Translations under genes and position numbers: made by a program
Shown here: in pieces, positions 1 through 9,472 of the stretch
Layout: the number at the start of each line of letters is the position of its first letter
Position numbering within the stretch: position 1 is the stretch's first letter
NCBI RefSeq assembly: GCF_002723835.1
Contig: NZ_BEWG01000034.1
Location: forward strand, 38,555 to 96,144
Length of the DNA: 57,590 nucleotides
Source: Mycobacterium sp. shizuoka-1
Lineage (GTDB): Bacteria; Actinomycetota; Actinomycetes; Mycobacteriales; Mycobacteriaceae
Direction: 5' to 3'
Notes under the pieces: model-generated
Told to the model about the DNA's origin: nothing
What the model saw: the letters and a program-made list of their open reading frames with translations, nothing else
Database searches by the model: none

Positions 1-295
1 CCAGCAGGGCCAGCCCGCAGGCCTGCGCGCACTCGATGTAGGCGGTCGATGTCGTCGCGTCGTACACCCAGTCCGCGTCTACGAGCTCGGTCAGCGGGCC
101 GCAGACCCGGCTGTGACGGATCTCTCCGAGCCGTCCGGCCAGCACACCGACGAACCCGGGGCCGCCGTCGGACTGAGGGGCGAGGGTGAGCCGGTCGGAC
201 GGTCTGGCCTGGCGCCAGCCTTCGGCAATGGCCTGGGCGGCTTCGACGGCGGTCAGGCTGTCGCCGTAACAGTCCGGCGCGATCAGCACCCGCAT
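1..295 (-). CDS. Glycerate kinase, N-terminal part (runs off the window)
   Basis: The frame is open from an ATG at 295 to the window edge, giving about 98 residues. It starts [14 protein letters not shown] and continues with [15 protein letters not shown], the N-terminal pattern of the GlxK/GarK glycerate kinase family, which phosphorylates glycerate with ATP. The gene occupies the place of Rv2205c of M. tuberculosis, divergent from the DUF3043 gene. A TACCCT box lies 6 nt before the ATG, so the transcript is probably leaderless. The C-terminal part is outside the window, so the whole active site cannot be checked. Confidence 0.8.
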   Translation of the reverse strand, partial: MRVLIAPDCYGDSLTAVEAAQAIAEGWRQARPSDRLTLAPQSDGGPGFVGVLAGRLGEIRHSRVCGPLTELVDADWVYDATTSTAYIECAQACGLALL

Positions 296-301
296 TCCTG
301 C

Positions 302-311
302 AGGGTAACCT
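302..311. promoter_or_regulatory. Overlapping divergent -10 boxes (glycerate kinase / DUF3043)
   Basis: The ten bases AGGGTAACCT contain a TANNNT box on each strand. TACCCT on the minus strand (307 to 302) is 6 nt before the glycerate kinase ATG, and TAACCT on the plus strand (306-311) is 7 nt before the DUF3043 GTG. Both fit mycobacterial leaderless promoters. The boxes share two bases, so simultaneous occupation by two polymerases looks impossible. Confidence 0.5.
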
Positions 312-318
312 GGCAGGC

Positions 319-972
319 GTGAAGCTGCTGGGCCGCAAGAACGACGAGGGCGACGCCAAGGCCGAGCCGGCTGAGGTCGACGAACCCGCCGTCTCGGTGG
401 GCACCACCGCACCCAAGGGCAAACCCACCCCGAAGCGCAGTGATTCGGCCAAGCGCCGTGGGCCGGTCGCTCCGGCGCCGATGACCACGGCCGAGGCACG
501 CAAGCGCCGCAAGGAGATGCGCGCCACGCTGACCAAAGAGGAGCGCCGGGCCGACAAGGCGCAGCGCCGCGCCGCGATGAACGAGCGGCGCGAGCGGATG
601 ATGGCCGGTGAAGAGGCCTACCTGCTGCCCCGCGACCAGGGGCCGGTGCGCCGCTACGCGCGTGACATCGTCGACGCGCGACGCAATGTGCTCGGGCTGT
701 TCATGCCCGCCGCGCTCGGGTTGATCTTCGTGATGCTCGCGGTGCCGCAGGTCCAGCTGTTCATCTCCCCGGCCATGCTGGTGCTGATGGCGATCATGGC
801 GGTCGACGGAATCCTGTTGGGCCGCAAGGTCAACAAGGCGGTCGACGCCAAGTTCCCGGACAACACCGAAGGTTCGTTCAAACTCGGGATGTATGCCGCG
901 GGCCGCGCATCGCAGCTGCGCCGCATGCGGGCGCCTCGACCGCAGGTCGAGCGCGGCGCCAAGGTCGCCTGA
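319..972 (+). CDS. DUF3043 membrane protein (Rv2206-like)
   Basis: This 217-residue protein matches the actinobacterial DUF3043 family by sequence and position. The first 100 or so residues are very rich in Lys, Arg, Glu and Ala and probably cytoplasmic. Two hydrophobic segments follow, at about 133-152 and 155-174 ([17 protein letters not shown] and the following [17 protein letters not shown]). The C-terminus is basic again. The biochemical function is unknown. The GTG start at 319 is fixed by the -10 box 7 nt upstream. cobU follows after 14 nt, so the two may be cotranscribed. Confidence 0.85.
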   Translation: MKLLGRKNDEGDAKAEPAEVDEPAVSVGTTAPKGKPTPKRSDSAKRRGPVAPAPMTTAEARKRRKEMRATLTKEERRADKAQRRAAMNERRERMMAGEEAYLLPRDQGPVRRYARDIVDARRNVLGLFMPAALGLIFVMLAVPQVQLFISPAMLVLMAIMAVDGILLGRKVNKAVDAKFPDNTEGSFKLGMYAAGRASQLRRMRAPRPQVERGAKVA

Positions 973-986
973 GCCGACCACACGCG

Positions 987-1514
987 GTGCGCACGCTGGT
1001 GCTCGGCGGGATCAGGTCGGGCAAGTCCCGTTGGGCTGAGGAGGTCATGGCCGGTGATTCCTCCGTGCGTTACGTCGCCACCGGAGCGACGGCCGACGCC
1101 GATCCGGCCTGGGCGCAGCGCGTCGCCGCGCATCGCACCCGCCGGCCGGCGTCCTGGAGCACCGTCGAAACCGCCGATGTGGCAGCACTTTTGCGTTCCG
1201 AGCCACACACCACCACCCTGGTCGACGATCTGGGCGGCTGGTTGACCGCGATGCTGGACCGGCGGGGCTGGGATGGCGGTTCGGTGAGCGTCGACGTCGA
1301 CGAACTGGTGAGCGCGGTCGACGGCTTCGCCGCGCCACTGACGCTGGTCAGCCCCGAGGTGGGCTTGACGGTGGTACCGGCGACCGCCGCTGGCAGGCGC
1401 TTCACAGACGAACTCGGCACACTCAACCAACGACTCGCCCAGTGCTGTGAGCAGGTGGTCCTGGTGGTTGCCGGGCTGCCGGTCTGGGTCAAACCGACGA
1501 AGGCGTTGAACTGA
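987..1514 (+). CDS. cobU: Adenosylcobinamide kinase / guanylyltransferase CobU
   Basis: CobU phosphorylates adenosylcobinamide and then transfers GMP to it, activating the corrin side for nucleotide loop assembly. The Walker A motif GGIRSGKS lies at residues 7-14, and [12 protein letters not shown] matches the family's conserved hydrophobic strand with acidic residue. Its 175 residues are the usual size. The stop overlaps the start of cobT by one base (TGATG), which implies translational coupling. In H37Rv cobU is, as I recall, elsewhere (Rv0254c); here it sits with cobT and cobS, so the three last steps of cobalamin assembly are in one operon. Confidence 0.93.
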   Translation: MRTLVLGGIRSGKSRWAEEVMAGDSSVRYVATGATADADPAWAQRVAAHRTRRPASWSTVETADVAALLRSEPHTTTLVDDLGGWLTAMLDRRGWDGGSVSVDVDELVSAVDGFAAPLTLVSPEVGLTVVPATAAGRRFTDELGTLNQRLAQCCEQVVLVVAGLPVWVKPTKALN

Positions 1515-2563
1515 TGGACTTCCCCGAGGTCACCCCGCCCGACTCCCGTGCCGCCGCGGCGGCGCAGCGCCGGCAGGACATCCTCACCAAACCGGCCGGT
1601 GCGCTTGGCCGGCTGGAGGATCTCTCCGTCTGGGTGTCCGGCTGCCAGGGACTATGCCCGCCAAGACAATTCGAGCAGGTGCGGGTGGTGGTGTTCGCCG
1701 GCGACCACGGCGTGGCCCGCACCGGGGTGTCGGCCTACCCGCCCGAGGTGACCGCCCAGATGGTGGCCAACATCGACGCCGGCGGCGCGGCGATCAACGT
1801 GCTGGCCGGCGTGGCGGGTGCCTCGGTGCGCGTCGTCGACATCGCGGTGGACAGCGAAGCACCGTTGAGCGAGGCGATCGGCGCGCACAAGGTCCGGCGC
1901 TCCAGCGGCAACATCGCGACCGAGGACGCGCTGAGCGCCGAGGAGGTCGTCGCCGCCCTCGATGCTGGGCGCGCGCTGGCCGACGCCGAGGTCGACGCCG
2001 GTGCCGACCTGCTGATCGCCGGGGACATGGGGATCGGGAACACCACGGCGGCGACGGCGTTGATCGCCACGCTCACCGACACCGAGCCGGTGGCCGTGGT
2101 CGGCCGCGGGACGGGTATCGACGACGCGGCGTGGGTGCGCAAGACCGCAGCGGTGCGCGACGCGATGTTCCGGGCCAGGCAGTTCCGGCCGGATCCGGTC
2201 GGGCTGTTGCGAACCTGTGGCGGCGCCGATCTGGCCGCGATGACCGGGTTCTGCGCGCAGGCCGCGGTGCGCCGCACTCCCCTGCTGCTCGACGGTGTGG
2301 TGGTGACGGCGGCCGCGCTGGTCGCCGACCGGCTGGCGCCCGGGGCGCGGGCCTGGTGGCAGGCCGGGCACCGGTCGACCGAGCCGGCGCACACCCTGGC
2401 GCTGGCGCACCTGGAGTTGACGCCGATCGTCGATCTCGGTCTGCGGCTGGGCGAGGGCACCGGAGCCGCGGTCGCCGTGCCGGTGCTGCGGGCGGCGGTC
2501 GCAACGCTGGCCTCGATGGCCACGTTCGAAGCCGCCGGCGTCTCCGAGCGCTCTCCGGACTGA
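1514..2563 (+). CDS. cobT: Nicotinate-nucleotide--dimethylbenzimidazole phosphoribosyltransferase CobT
   Basis: CobT makes alpha-ribazole phosphate from dimethylbenzimidazole and nicotinate mononucleotide, supplying the lower ligand of cobalamin. The 349-residue protein has the family signatures FAGDHGVA near residue 60, [12 protein letters not shown] near residue 175 and, close to the C-terminus, LGEGTGAA, which carries the catalytic Glu. Its length is normal. It starts inside the cobU stop and is followed after 2 nt by cobS. Confidence 0.96.
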   Translation: MDFPEVTPPDSRAAAAAQRRQDILTKPAGALGRLEDLSVWVSGCQGLCPPRQFEQVRVVVFAGDHGVARTGVSAYPPEVTAQMVANIDAGGAAINVLAGVAGASVRVVDIAVDSEAPLSEAIGAHKVRRSSGNIATEDALSAEEVVAALDAGRALADAEVDAGADLLIAGDMGIGNTTAATALIATLTDTEPVAVVGRGTGIDDAAWVRKTAAVRDAMFRARQFRPDPVGLLRTCGGADLAAMTGFCAQAAVRRTPLLLDGVVVTAAALVADRLAPGARAWWQAGHRSTEPAHTLALAHLELTPIVDLGLRLGEGTGAAVAVPVLRAAVATLASMATFEAAGVSERSPD

Positions 2564-2565
2564 CT

Positions 2566-3312
2566 GTGATTCGTTCGCTGGCAACGGCTTTCGCGTTCGG
2601 GACGGTGATACCCGTTCCGCTGCGCGGGGCCGAGTTCGGCCGCGCGACCATGACGGCGCTGCCGGTCGTCGGGGCCGCCCTGGGCGCGCTGGCCGCCGCC
2701 GTGCTGTGGGCCGGCCAGTGGGCGTTCGGCGGGCACAGCCCGCTGGCCGGGGTGCTCACCGTCGCCGCGCTGCTGCTGGTGACCCGGGGCCTGCACATCG
2801 ACGGCCTGGCCGACACGGTCGACGCGCTGGGCTGTTACGGACCGCCGGAGCGGGCGCTGCAGGTGATGCGCGACGGTACCGCGGGGCCGTTCGGCGTGGC
2901 CGCCGTGGTCGTGGTGGTCGCCGCGCAGGCGTTGGCGTTCGCCGCGGCGCCGCCGGGCCTGACCGGCGTGCTCGCGGTGTTGGCCGCGTTGACGACGGGC
3001 CGGGTGGCCGCGGCGCTGGCCTGCCGGCGCGGGGTGCCCGCAGCCGGCGGCAGCACGCTCGGCGAACAAGTGGCCGGCACTCAGCCGCTGGCGATTCCGC
3101 TGGTGTGGGCGGTGCTCGTCGCCGCAGTCGCCGCGCTCGCCACCCCGCGGCTCTGGCAGGGGCCGGTGGTGGTGCTGGTGGCGCTGACGCTGGGCGTGGT
3201 TCTGGTCAACCACTGTGTGCGCCGGTTCGGCGGCATCACCGGCGACGTGCTCGGCGCGGTGATCGAGCTGACGACGACACTGACCATCCTGGGCCTGGTG
3301 GTCCGGGCCTAG
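2566..3312 (+). CDS. cobS: Adenosylcobinamide-GDP ribazoletransferase CobS
   Basis: CobS joins adenosylcobinamide-GDP and alpha-ribazole (or its phosphate) to give adenosylcobalamin. It is a membrane enzyme. The 248 residues start at GTG 2566, two bases after the cobT stop; the frame is open further upstream but only as a shadow inside cobT. The motif [16 protein letters not shown], with its acidic residues, is the CobS signature. Several hydrophobic segments follow through residue 245. The last four bases overlap the convergent ilvE stop. Confidence 0.94.
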   Translation: MIRSLATAFAFGTVIPVPLRGAEFGRATMTALPVVGAALGALAAAVLWAGQWAFGGHSPLAGVLTVAALLLVTRGLHIDGLADTVDALGCYGPPERALQVMRDGTAGPFGVAAVVVVVAAQALAFAAAPPGLTGVLAVLAALTTGRVAAALACRRGVPAAGGSTLGEQVAGTQPLAIPLVWAVLVAAVAALATPRLWQGPVVVLVALTLGVVLVNHCVRRFGGITGDVLGAVIELTTTLTILGLVVRA

Positions 3313-4415
3313 CTGAGCCGGGCCATCCAGCCGTGCGTGTCGGCGAAGGTGCCGCGCTGGATGCCGGTCAGCGTGTCGCGCAACGCCATCGTCACCTCAC
3401 CGGGCTGACCGTCGGCGATGGTGAACTCGCCGTCGCCGTACTTCACCTGCGAGACCGGGGTGATGACGGCCGCTGTGCCGCAGGCGAACACCTCGGTGAT
3501 CTCGCCCGCCGCGGCGCCTTTCCGCAATTCCTCGACGTCGATCTTGCGCTCCTCGACGGCGAAGCCGGCATCGCTGGCCAGTTGCAGCAGCGAGTCACGG
3601 GTGATGCCGGGCAGCAGCGAGCCGGACAGTTCCGGGGTGACCAGCCGCGCCGAGCCGCCGCTACCGAAGACGAAGAAGAGGTTCATCCCGCCCATCTCCT
3701 CGATGTAGCGGCGCTCGATCGCGTCGAGCCAGACCACCTGATCGCAGCCGTGCTCGGCCGCCTCGGCCTGGGCCAGCAGTGAGGCCGCGTAGTTGCCGCC
3801 GAACTTGGCCGCGCCGGTCCCGCCCGGGCTGGCCCGCACGTACTCGGTGGACAGCCACACGCTGACCGGTTTGATGCCGCCCTTGAAGTAGGCGCCGGCC
3901 GGCGAGGCGATCACCAGGTAGCGGTACTCCGAAGCGGGCCGCACACCCAGTCCGGGTTCGGTGGCGATGACGAACGGCCGCAGGTACAGCGAGGCCTCGC
4001 CACCGGCGGGCGGCACCCACTGCTCGTCGACGGCGATCAGCTGGCGCAGCGATTCGACGAACAGCCCCTCCGGGAGCTCCGGGATGGCCAGCCGGCGCGC
4101 CGAGGCGCGCAGCCGCCCGGCGTTGGCCTCCGGGCGGAACGACACGATCGATCCGTCGGCCCACCGGTAGGCCTTGAGGCCCTCGAAGATCTCCTGGGCG
4201 TAGTGCAGCACGATCGCCGACGGATCCAGCTCGATCGGGCCGTACGGGACGACGCGGGCGTCGTGCCAACCCAGTTCGTCGGTGTAGAGCACCGAGACCA
4301 TGTGGTCGGTGTGGAACCGGCCGAAGCCGGGGTCGGCCAGAATCTGTGCCCGTACCTCGTCGCTCGCCGGATTCGCGTTGCGCTCAACCGTGAATTCGAG
4401 GAGGCCGTGGGTCAT
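3309..4415 (-). CDS. ilvE: Branched-chain amino acid aminotransferase IlvE
   Basis: IlvE is a PLP enzyme that moves the amino group between glutamate and the keto acids of Leu, Ile and Val. The 368 residues equal the length of the M. tuberculosis enzyme. [12 protein letters not shown] holds the Lys (about residue 204) that binds PLP, and [12 protein letters not shown] and [12 protein letters not shown] are further family blocks. The frame is open upstream to 4559, but ATG 4415 is chosen because [10 protein letters not shown] matches the family start and a perfect TACAAT box lies 6 nt before it. Confidence 0.96.
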   Translation of the reverse strand: MTHGLLEFTVERNANPASDEVRAQILADPGFGRFHTDHMVSVLYTDELGWHDARVVPYGPIELDPSAIVLHYAQEIFEGLKAYRWADGSIVSFRPEANAGRLRASARRLAIPELPEGLFVESLRQLIAVDEQWVPPAGGEASLYLRPFVIATEPGLGVRPASEYRYLVIASPAGAYFKGGIKPVSVWLSTEYVRASPGGTGAAKFGGNYAASLLAQAEAAEHGCDQVVWLDAIERRYIEEMGGMNLFFVFGSGGSARLVTPELSGSLLPGITRDSLLQLASDAGFAVEERKIDVEELRKGAAAGEITEVFACGTAAVITPVSQVKYGDGEFTIADGQPGEVTMALRDTLTGIQRGTFADTHGWMARLS

Positions 4416-4421
4416 ACGGGA

Positions 4422-4427
4422 ATTGTA
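4422..4427 (-). promoter_or_regulatory. Leaderless promoter of ilvE
   Basis: TACAAT on the minus strand ends 6 nt before the ilvE ATG. A transcript from this box would begin at or next to the start codon, which fits the absence of a purine-rich ribosome-binding site. Confidence 0.5.
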
Positions 4428-4437
4428 GACCGCACCG

Positions 4438-5541
4438 CTACCGAGTTTTGACCTCGACGAACGGTGGCTTGACCACCTCGCACTCCAGCGCACGACCGCG
4501 GACGTCGACGTTGACCAAGGCGCCGTCGTCGATTCCGGCGTCGGTGTCGATGAGGGCAAGGGCGATACCGACTTTCAGCGTCGGCGAGAAGGTGCCCGAC
4601 GTGGTGACGCCCACCGCCCGGGAACCGTCCAGCACGGTCAGGTCGGGCCGCAGCACCCCGCGGCCGGTGGCGCGCAGGCCCCGCAGCAGACGACGCGGGC
4701 CGGCCTCCTTCTCGGCCAGCAGGGCCTCGCGGCCCCAGAATGCGTCCTTGCGCCAGCCGATCGCCCAGCCGCAGCGGGCCTGCAGCGGCGAAATGTCCAG
4801 CGACAGCTCGTGACCGTGCAGCGGGTAACCCATCTCGGTGCGCAGGGTGTCGCGCGCGCCCAGTCCGGCGAGTTGTCCACCGGCGGCCTGAACCTCGGCG
4901 ACCAGCGCGTCGAACACCACCGCGGCGGAGTCCCACGGCGGCAACAGTTCGTAACCGTGCTCCCCGGTGTAGCCGGTACGGCACACCCGGACCGGAACGC
5001 CGGAGTAGGTGGCATCGGCGTAGCCCATGTAGTCCATGTCGGTGGGCAGGCCCAGCGCGGTCAGCACGTCGGTGGAGCGTGGGCCCTGGACGGCAAGCAC
5101 GGCATACGAGCGATGCTCGTTGGTGATCGAAATACCTTGGGGGGCAGCCGCTTGCAGGGCGTCTACCACGGCGGCGGTGTTGGCGGCGTTGGGCACCAGG
5201 AAGATCTCGTCGTCGCTGACGTAGTAGGCGATGAGGTCGTCGATGACCCCGCCGTCGGGCGTGCAGCACAGCGTGTACTGCGCCTTGCCCGGGCCCACCC
5301 GGCGCAGGTCGTTGGTCAGCGCGGAGTTGACGAACTCCGCGGCGCCCGGGCCGACCACCAGCGCTTTACCCAGGTGGCTGACGTCGAACAGGCCGACCGC
5401 CTCGCGGGTGGCGGTGTGCTCGCCGACGGTGCCGGCGTAGGACACCGGCATCAACCAGCCGCCGAACGGGGCGAAGGTGGCGCCGAGCGCGCGATGCTGG
5501 TCCTCGAGCGGCCCATGCAGAAGGTCGGATGTGTCGGTCAC
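4438..5541 (-). CDS. gcvT: Glycine cleavage system aminomethyltransferase GcvT
   Basis: GcvT (T-protein) transfers the methylene group from lipoyl-bound aminomethyl to tetrahydrofolate, releasing ammonia. Recognisable blocks are [18 protein letters not shown] and [11 protein letters not shown] in the N-terminal folate domain and [12 protein letters not shown] in the middle. The frame is open to 5589, but the GTG at 5541 gives the usual N-terminus ([11 protein letters not shown]) and 367 residues, and it has TAGTGT 8 nt upstream. The other gcv genes are not in the window. The lipoate synthesis genes about 7 kb away serve the partner H-protein. Confidence 0.93.
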   Translation of the reverse strand: MTDTSDLLHGPLEDQHRALGATFAPFGGWLMPVSYAGTVGEHTATREAVGLFDVSHLGKALVVGPGAAEFVNSALTNDLRRVGPGKAQYTLCCTPDGGVIDDLIAYYVSDDEIFLVPNAANTAAVVDALQAAAPQGISITNEHRSYAVLAVQGPRSTDVLTALGLPTDMDYMGYADATYSGVPVRVCRTGYTGEHGYELLPPWDSAAVVFDALVAEVQAAGGQLAGLGARDTLRTEMGYPLHGHELSLDISPLQARCGWAIGWRKDAFWGREALLAEKEAGPRRLLRGLRATGRGVLRPDLTVLDGSRAVGVTTSGTFSPTLKVGIALALIDTDAGIDDGALVNVDVRGRALECEVVKPPFVEVKTR

Positions 5542-5549
5542 GGCCAACA

Positions 5550-5573
5550 ACACTAGCCCCAGCTGGCTAGGGT
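5550..5573. promoter_or_regulatory. Mirror-image leaderless promoters of gcvT and pepB with a palindrome
   Basis: On the minus strand TAGTGT (5555 to 5550) lies 8 nt before the gcvT GTG. On the plus strand TAGGGT (5568-5573) lies 8 nt before the pepB GTG. Between and overlapping them is the perfect inverted repeat CTAGCC-N6-GGCTAG (5553-5570). It may be a regulator site, or only the outcome of two facing -10 boxes. Confidence 0.45.
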
Positions 5574-5581
5574 GAATCCTC

Positions 5582-7168
5582 GTGAGCACCGAAGCCGGCT
5601 ACCCAGCCCCCACCGTCACCGTCGCCACCTCGCTGCCCAAGCGGTCCCAAGGGGCCGTGTTGATCGTCCCGGCGGTGACCGGTTCGGACAGCGACGGGGC
5701 TCCCGACGTCGTCGGCGGCCCGTTCCTCGACGCCGAGGCGATCGGTGAGATCCAGGTCGGCCTGCGCGCCCTGGGCGCCAAGGGCGGCCCAGAACAGGTC
5801 ACCCGGCTGCATGTGCCGTCGCTTCCAGTCGCCAGCGTGCTGGCAGTCGGGCTCGGCGCGGCGCGCGACGAGTGGCCGGCCGACGTGATCCGGCGGGCCG
5901 CGGGCGTGGCCGCCCGGTCGCTGACCGGTGTCGAGACCGTCGTCACCACGCTCACCGAGCTCGATCTGGAGGCGGCGATCGAGGGCCTCATCCTGGGCGG
6001 CTACCGGTTCACCGAGTTCCGCAGCGCCAAGACCGCACCCAAGGACGCCGCCCTGGCCAAGATCGTCGCGCTGAGCACCGCGGCCAGCGCCAAGAAGAGC
6101 GCGGCGCGCGCCGCCGACATCGCGACCGCGGTGGCCACCGCCCGCGATTTCGTCAACACCCCGCCCAGCCACCTGTTCCCCGGCGAGTTCGCCAAGCGCG
6201 CCAAGGCGTTGGGTGAGGCGGCCGGTCTGGAGGTCGAGGTGCTCGACGACAAGGCGCTGACCAAGGCCGGCTTCGGCGGCATCGTCGGGGTCGGCAAGGG
6301 CAGCTCGCGCCCGCCCCGGCTGGTCCGGCTGGCCTACCGGGGCGGCAAGGGCAAGAAGAGTAAGACCGGCGGGCAGGAGCGAAGCGACTCGGGGACGAAG
6401 ACCGGCGGGCAGGAGCGAAGCGACTCGGGGACGAAGACGGTGGCGCTGGTCGGCAAGGGCATCACGTTCGACACGGGCGGCATCTCGATCAAGCCGGCGG
6501 CGTCGATGCACCACATGACCTCCGACATGGGCGGCGCCGCGGCGGTGATCGCCACCGTCGTGCTGGCCGCCAAGCAGGGACTGCCGATCGACGTGATCGC
6601 CACGGTGCCGATGGCCGAGAACATGCCGTCGTCGACCGCGCAGCGCCCCGGTGACGTGCTGACCCAGTACGGCGGGATCACCGTCGAGGTGCTCAACACC
6701 GACGCCGAGGGGCGGTTGATCCTCGCCGACGCCATCGTGCGGGCCTGCGAGGATAACCCCGACTACCTGATCGAGACCTCCACGCTGACCGGGGCGCAGA
6801 CCGTCGCCCTGGGCGCGCGCACGCCGGGCGTGATGGGCAGCGACGAGTTCCGCGACCGGGTGGCCCGGATCTCGCAGGCCGAGGGCGAGAACGCCTGGGC
6901 GATGCCGCTGCCCGAGGAGTTGAAGGACGACCTGAAGTCGACGGTGGCCGATCTGGCCAACGTCAGCTCGCAGCGGTTCGCCGGGATGCTGGTCGCCGGG
7001 GTCTACCTGCGCGAGTTCGTCGCCGACGGCGTGCAGTGGGCCCACATCGACATCGCCGGGCCGGCCTACAACACGTCGGGCCCGTGGGGGTACACCCCCA
7101 AGGGCGGTACCGGTGTGCCGACGCGCACGATGTTCGCCGTCTTGGAGGACATCGCCGCGAACGGCTGA
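5582..7168 (+). CDS. pepB: Leucyl aminopeptidase PepB (family M17)
   Basis: PepB is a cytosolic two-metal aminopeptidase that removes N-terminal residues during peptide turnover. The N-terminal M17 domain covers about residues 1-180. The C-terminal catalytic domain has [15 protein letters not shown] (Lys and Asp metal and catalytic residues) and [13 protein letters not shown]. Its 528 residues are slightly long, because residues 261-284 consist of two copies of a 12-residue unit just before the catalytic core. The insertion keeps the frame. The start is GTG 5582, with a leaderless promoter. The next gene is convergent and begins right after the stop. Confidence 0.95.
   Translation: MSTEAGYPAPTVTVATSLPKRSQGAVLIVPAVTGSDSDGAPDVVGGPFLDAEAIGEIQVGLRALGAKGGPEQVTRLHVPSLPVASVLAVGLGAARDEWPADVIRRAAGVAARSLTGVETVVTTLTELDLEAAIEGLILGGYRFTEFRSAKTAPKDAALAKIVALSTAASAKKSAARAADIATAVATARDFVNTPPSHLFPGEFAKRAKALGEAAGLEVEVLDDKALTKAGFGGIVGVGKGSSRPPRLVRLAYRGGKGKKSKTGGQERSDSGTKTGGQERSDSGTKTVALVGKGITFDTGGISIKPAASMHHMTSDMGGAAAVIATVVLAAKQGLPIDVIATVPMAENMPSSTAQRPGDVLTQYGGITVEVLNTDAEGRLILADAIVRACEDNPDYLIETSTLTGAQTVALGARTPGVMGSDEFRDRVARISQAEGENAWAMPLPEELKDDLKSTVADLANVSSQRFAGMLVAGVYLREFVADGVQWAHIDIAGPAYNTSGPWGYTPKGGTGVPTRTMFAVLEDIAANG
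6362..6433 (+). repeat. Two tandem 36-bp units inside pepB
   Basis: Two identical 36-bp units (6362-6397 and 6398-6433) are followed by the first five bases of a third. Each encodes [12 protein letters not shown], so the reading frame is kept. Each unit contains GGAGCGAAGCGACTC; related 11-mers occur at 25931 and 53263. The translated unit is polar and probably disordered, a linker before the catalytic strand. Confidence 0.9.
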
Positions 7169-7639
7169 TCAGTGTGCCGGGAAGTCGACGCCGCGCTCGG
7201 CGCGGTCCCGGGGACCGAAGATGCGCCGCTCGTCGTCGCCGATCTGAAGGTCGTTGACCGAGCATTCGCGGCGCCGGTTGAGTCCGTGCTCGTCGAATTC
7301 CCACAGTTCGTTGCCGTAGCTGCGCCACCACTGCCCGGCCTCGTCGTGCCACTCGTACTGGAACCGCACGGCGATGTGGTTCTCCTGACACGCCCACAGT
7401 CCGATGCGTAGCGCGTAGGCGTGCTCGCGGCGCCACTTCGCGGTCAGGAACGCGATGATCTCGTCGCGGCCGGTGACGAAGGTGTCGCGGTAGCGCCACT
7501 CCGCGTCCGGTGAATAGCCGAGCGCCACGTGCCAGGGATCGCGGGTGTTCCAGGCATCTTCGACCGACTGCACTTTGGCCAGCGCGGAGTCGAGGTCATA
7601 GGACCGCACCGCCGGCCGGGTCCGGGTGATCTCGGTCAT
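7169..7639 (-). CDS. DUF1348 SnoaL/NTF2-like protein
   Basis: The 156-residue protein belongs to the DUF1348 group of the NTF2-like fold. The tracts VEDAWNTRDPWHVALGY, VTGRDEIIAFLTAKW and IAVRFQYEWHDEAGQWWRSY are characteristic of it. Members have a small cone-shaped cavity, but no reaction is established. The start is the ATG at 7639 (MTEITRTRPAVR), as the upstream in-frame part to 7690 has no family similarity. It faces pepB with no bases between the stops. No H37Rv homologue is expected at this position. Confidence 0.75.
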   Translation of the reverse strand: MTEITRTRPAVRSYDLDSALAKVQSVEDAWNTRDPWHVALGYSPDAEWRYRDTFVTGRDEIIAFLTAKWRREHAYALRIGLWACQENHIAVRFQYEWHDEAGQWWRSYGNELWEFDEHGLNRRRECSVNDLQIGDDERRIFGPRDRAERGVDFPAH

Positions 7640-7698
7640 GGTGGGAGCCTGACACCCCGGCCGTGCGTGGGCATCGCCGCGAGCCACCATCGCCGATA

Positions 7699-7719
7699 CC
7701 GGCTAGCGGTAAGAGCCGG
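7699..7719 (-). terminator. Small hairpin after ephD
   Basis: CCGGCT (7699-7704) and AGCCGG (7714-7719) can pair around a 9-nt loop, beginning just downstream of the ephD stop on the minus strand. No U-run follows, so this is only a possible terminator. Confidence 0.25.
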
Positions 7720-7723
7720 CGGG

Positions 7724-9472
7724 CTAGAGCACCTTGCCGCGGGCGGTGCTGCGCAGCGCCTGCGGGGCGATCCGCGACGTCCCGTACAGCAGGTAGGCCT
7801 CCGGCGCGACGGGACGGATCGGCTTGTTCTTCTTCACCGCAGACACGATCGCGGCGGCCGCCTTGTCGGGACCGTACCCCCGCAGTTCGAACATCTTCTC
7901 CAGCTGTGCGCGCCGCGGCGCGACCGTCGAACGCTTGCCGTGCGGGGCGTGCAACGCGGTGGTGGACACGATGTTGGTGTTGATCAGTCCGGGGCAGATC
8001 GTCGTCAATCCGATTCCGGCGGCGTCCAATTCGGCGCGCAGACAGTCGGAGAACATGTACACCGCTGCCTTGGACGTGCAATAGGCGCTCATCGACTGCA
8101 GCGGGGCGTAGGCCGCCATCGACGCCACGTTGACGATGTGGCCGCCGGTGCCGCGGTCGACAAGACGTCGGGCGAACGCCCGACAGCCGTTGACCACCCC
8201 GCCGAGGTTGACGTCGAGGACCCGGTCGAATTGGTCGGCGGGGGTGTCCAGGAACGCCCCGGCCGCGCCGATGCCCGCGTTGTTGACCACGATGTCGGGC
8301 ACACCGTGCTCGGCGGACACCGCGTCGGCGAACCGCTCCACCGCATCGGCGTCTGACACGTCGAGCACATACGGGTGGGCGACGCCGCCGTGGGCGCCGA
8401 TGCGCGCGGCGGTCTCCTTGACGGCGGCCTCGTCGACGTCGCTGACGACGATCTCGGCGCCTTCGCGCGCGAACGCCAGCGCGGTCTCTCGGCCGATCCC
8501 GCTGCCCCCGCCGGTGACCGATACCAGCATGTCGCCGAAGTGCTTTCGCGGCCTGCTCACCTCGGCGCGCAGCAGGGCCCGGCTGGCCGGCTTGCCGTCG
8601 AGATGCTGGGCCAGTTCGGTGACCGCCGCGGCCAGTACCTGCGGATGCGACATCGGCGACCAGTGGCCGGCACGAATGTCGCGACGCCACAGCCGCGGCG
8701 CCCAGCGCGCGGTGTCGTCGTAGACGTACGGCCGCACGTAGGGATCGTCGAGGTTGACGATCAGCTGCACCGGGACGTCGACGTAGCGGTCCCTGCGGGG
8801 GTGCCACAGCGAGTGAAAGAAGTTGGCGCGGTAGATCTTCAGTCCGTTGGCGGCGTCGCTGGTGAAGGTCTGGCCGTAGTGCACCCGGTCGGCAGGGATG
8901 CCGCGGCGCAGCAGGATCTGCAGCGGTGCGGCGGCCAGGCGCATCAGCGCGGGGGCCAGCACCGGCACCGAGAACGCGGCCATGTAGCTCAGGTGCGCGG
9001 CTTGAGAGACCGCCCTGGCGAACGTCTTCGGCCGGTAGGGCCGCTTCAGGCCGTCCCGGACATAGCGGCTGAAGTGGTCGGTCGCCGGCCCGGATACCGA
9101 TGTGAACGACGCCACCCGATCGGCGGCACCGGGGCGCGCCACGTACTCCCACATGCTGGCCGATCCCCAGTCGTGGGCGAGCACGTGCACCGGCCGGCCG
9201 GGGCTGACCTCGGCGATCACCGCGGCGAAGTCGTCGGCGAGATGTTCCATCGTGTAGGACGAGAACGAGGCGGGTCCGGTGGAGGCTCCGGCGCTGCGGT
9301 TGTCGTAACGGATGATGCGGAACGTGTCGGCGAGCAGCGGCACCACGCCGTCCCACAGCACGTGCGAGTCGGGCCAGCCATGGACCAGGACGACGGTGGG
9401 ACCGTCGGGGTTGCCCTCCTCGTACACCGCGAGCCGGGCTCCGTCGGTGCCGTCGACATAGCGCATGGTCAT
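7724..9472 (-). CDS. ephD: EphD: alpha/beta hydrolase fused to short-chain dehydrogenase
   Basis: The 582-residue protein has two enzymes in one chain. Residues 1-290 are an alpha/beta hydrolase of the epoxide hydrolase type: HGWPDSH near residue 30, then LAHDWGSASMW with the nucleophile Asp near residue 100. Residues 310-560 are a short-chain dehydrogenase: TGGGSGIGRE nucleotide-binding motif, NNAGIG, and active-site Tyr/Lys in YCTSK. In M. tuberculosis EphD (Rv2214c) is linked to mycolic acid modification, by literature knowledge; here that is inferred from fold and synteny. The start overlaps the stop of the upstream gene by 4 bases (ATGA), so the pair is an operon. Confidence 0.93.
   Translation of the reverse strand: MTMRYVDGTDGARLAVYEEGNPDGPTVVLVHGWPDSHVLWDGVVPLLADTFRIIRYDNRSAGASTGPASFSSYTMEHLADDFAAVIAEVSPGRPVHVLAHDWGSASMWEYVARPGAADRVASFTSVSGPATDHFSRYVRDGLKRPYRPKTFARAVSQAAHLSYMAAFSVPVLAPALMRLAAAPLQILLRRGIPADRVHYGQTFTSDAANGLKIYRANFFHSLWHPRRDRYVDVPVQLIVNLDDPYVRPYVYDDTARWAPRLWRRDIRAGHWSPMSHPQVLAAAVTELAQHLDGKPASRALLRAEVSRPRKHFGDMLVSVTGGGSGIGRETALAFAREGAEIVVSDVDEAAVKETAARIGAHGGVAHPYVLDVSDADAVERFADAVSAEHGVPDIVVNNAGIGAAGAFLDTPADQFDRVLDVNLGGVVNGCRAFARRLVDRGTGGHIVNVASMAAYAPLQSMSAYCTSKAAVYMFSDCLRAELDAAGIGLTTICPGLINTNIVSTTALHAPHGKRSTVAPRRAQLEKMFELRGYGPDKAAAAIVSAVKKNKPIRPVAPEAYLLYGTSRIAPQALRSTARGKVL

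Noticed and set aside
973..986. Cobalamin riboswitch before cobU-cobT-cobS
   Set aside because: Only 14 bases separate DUF3043 and cobU, and nothing before DUF3043 resembles a B12 box.
5567..7045. 492-codon open frame antisense to pepB
   Set aside because: It is His/Arg/Gly/Gln-rich low-complexity sequence, typical of antisense frames in GC-rich DNA, and pepB on the other strand is unambiguous.
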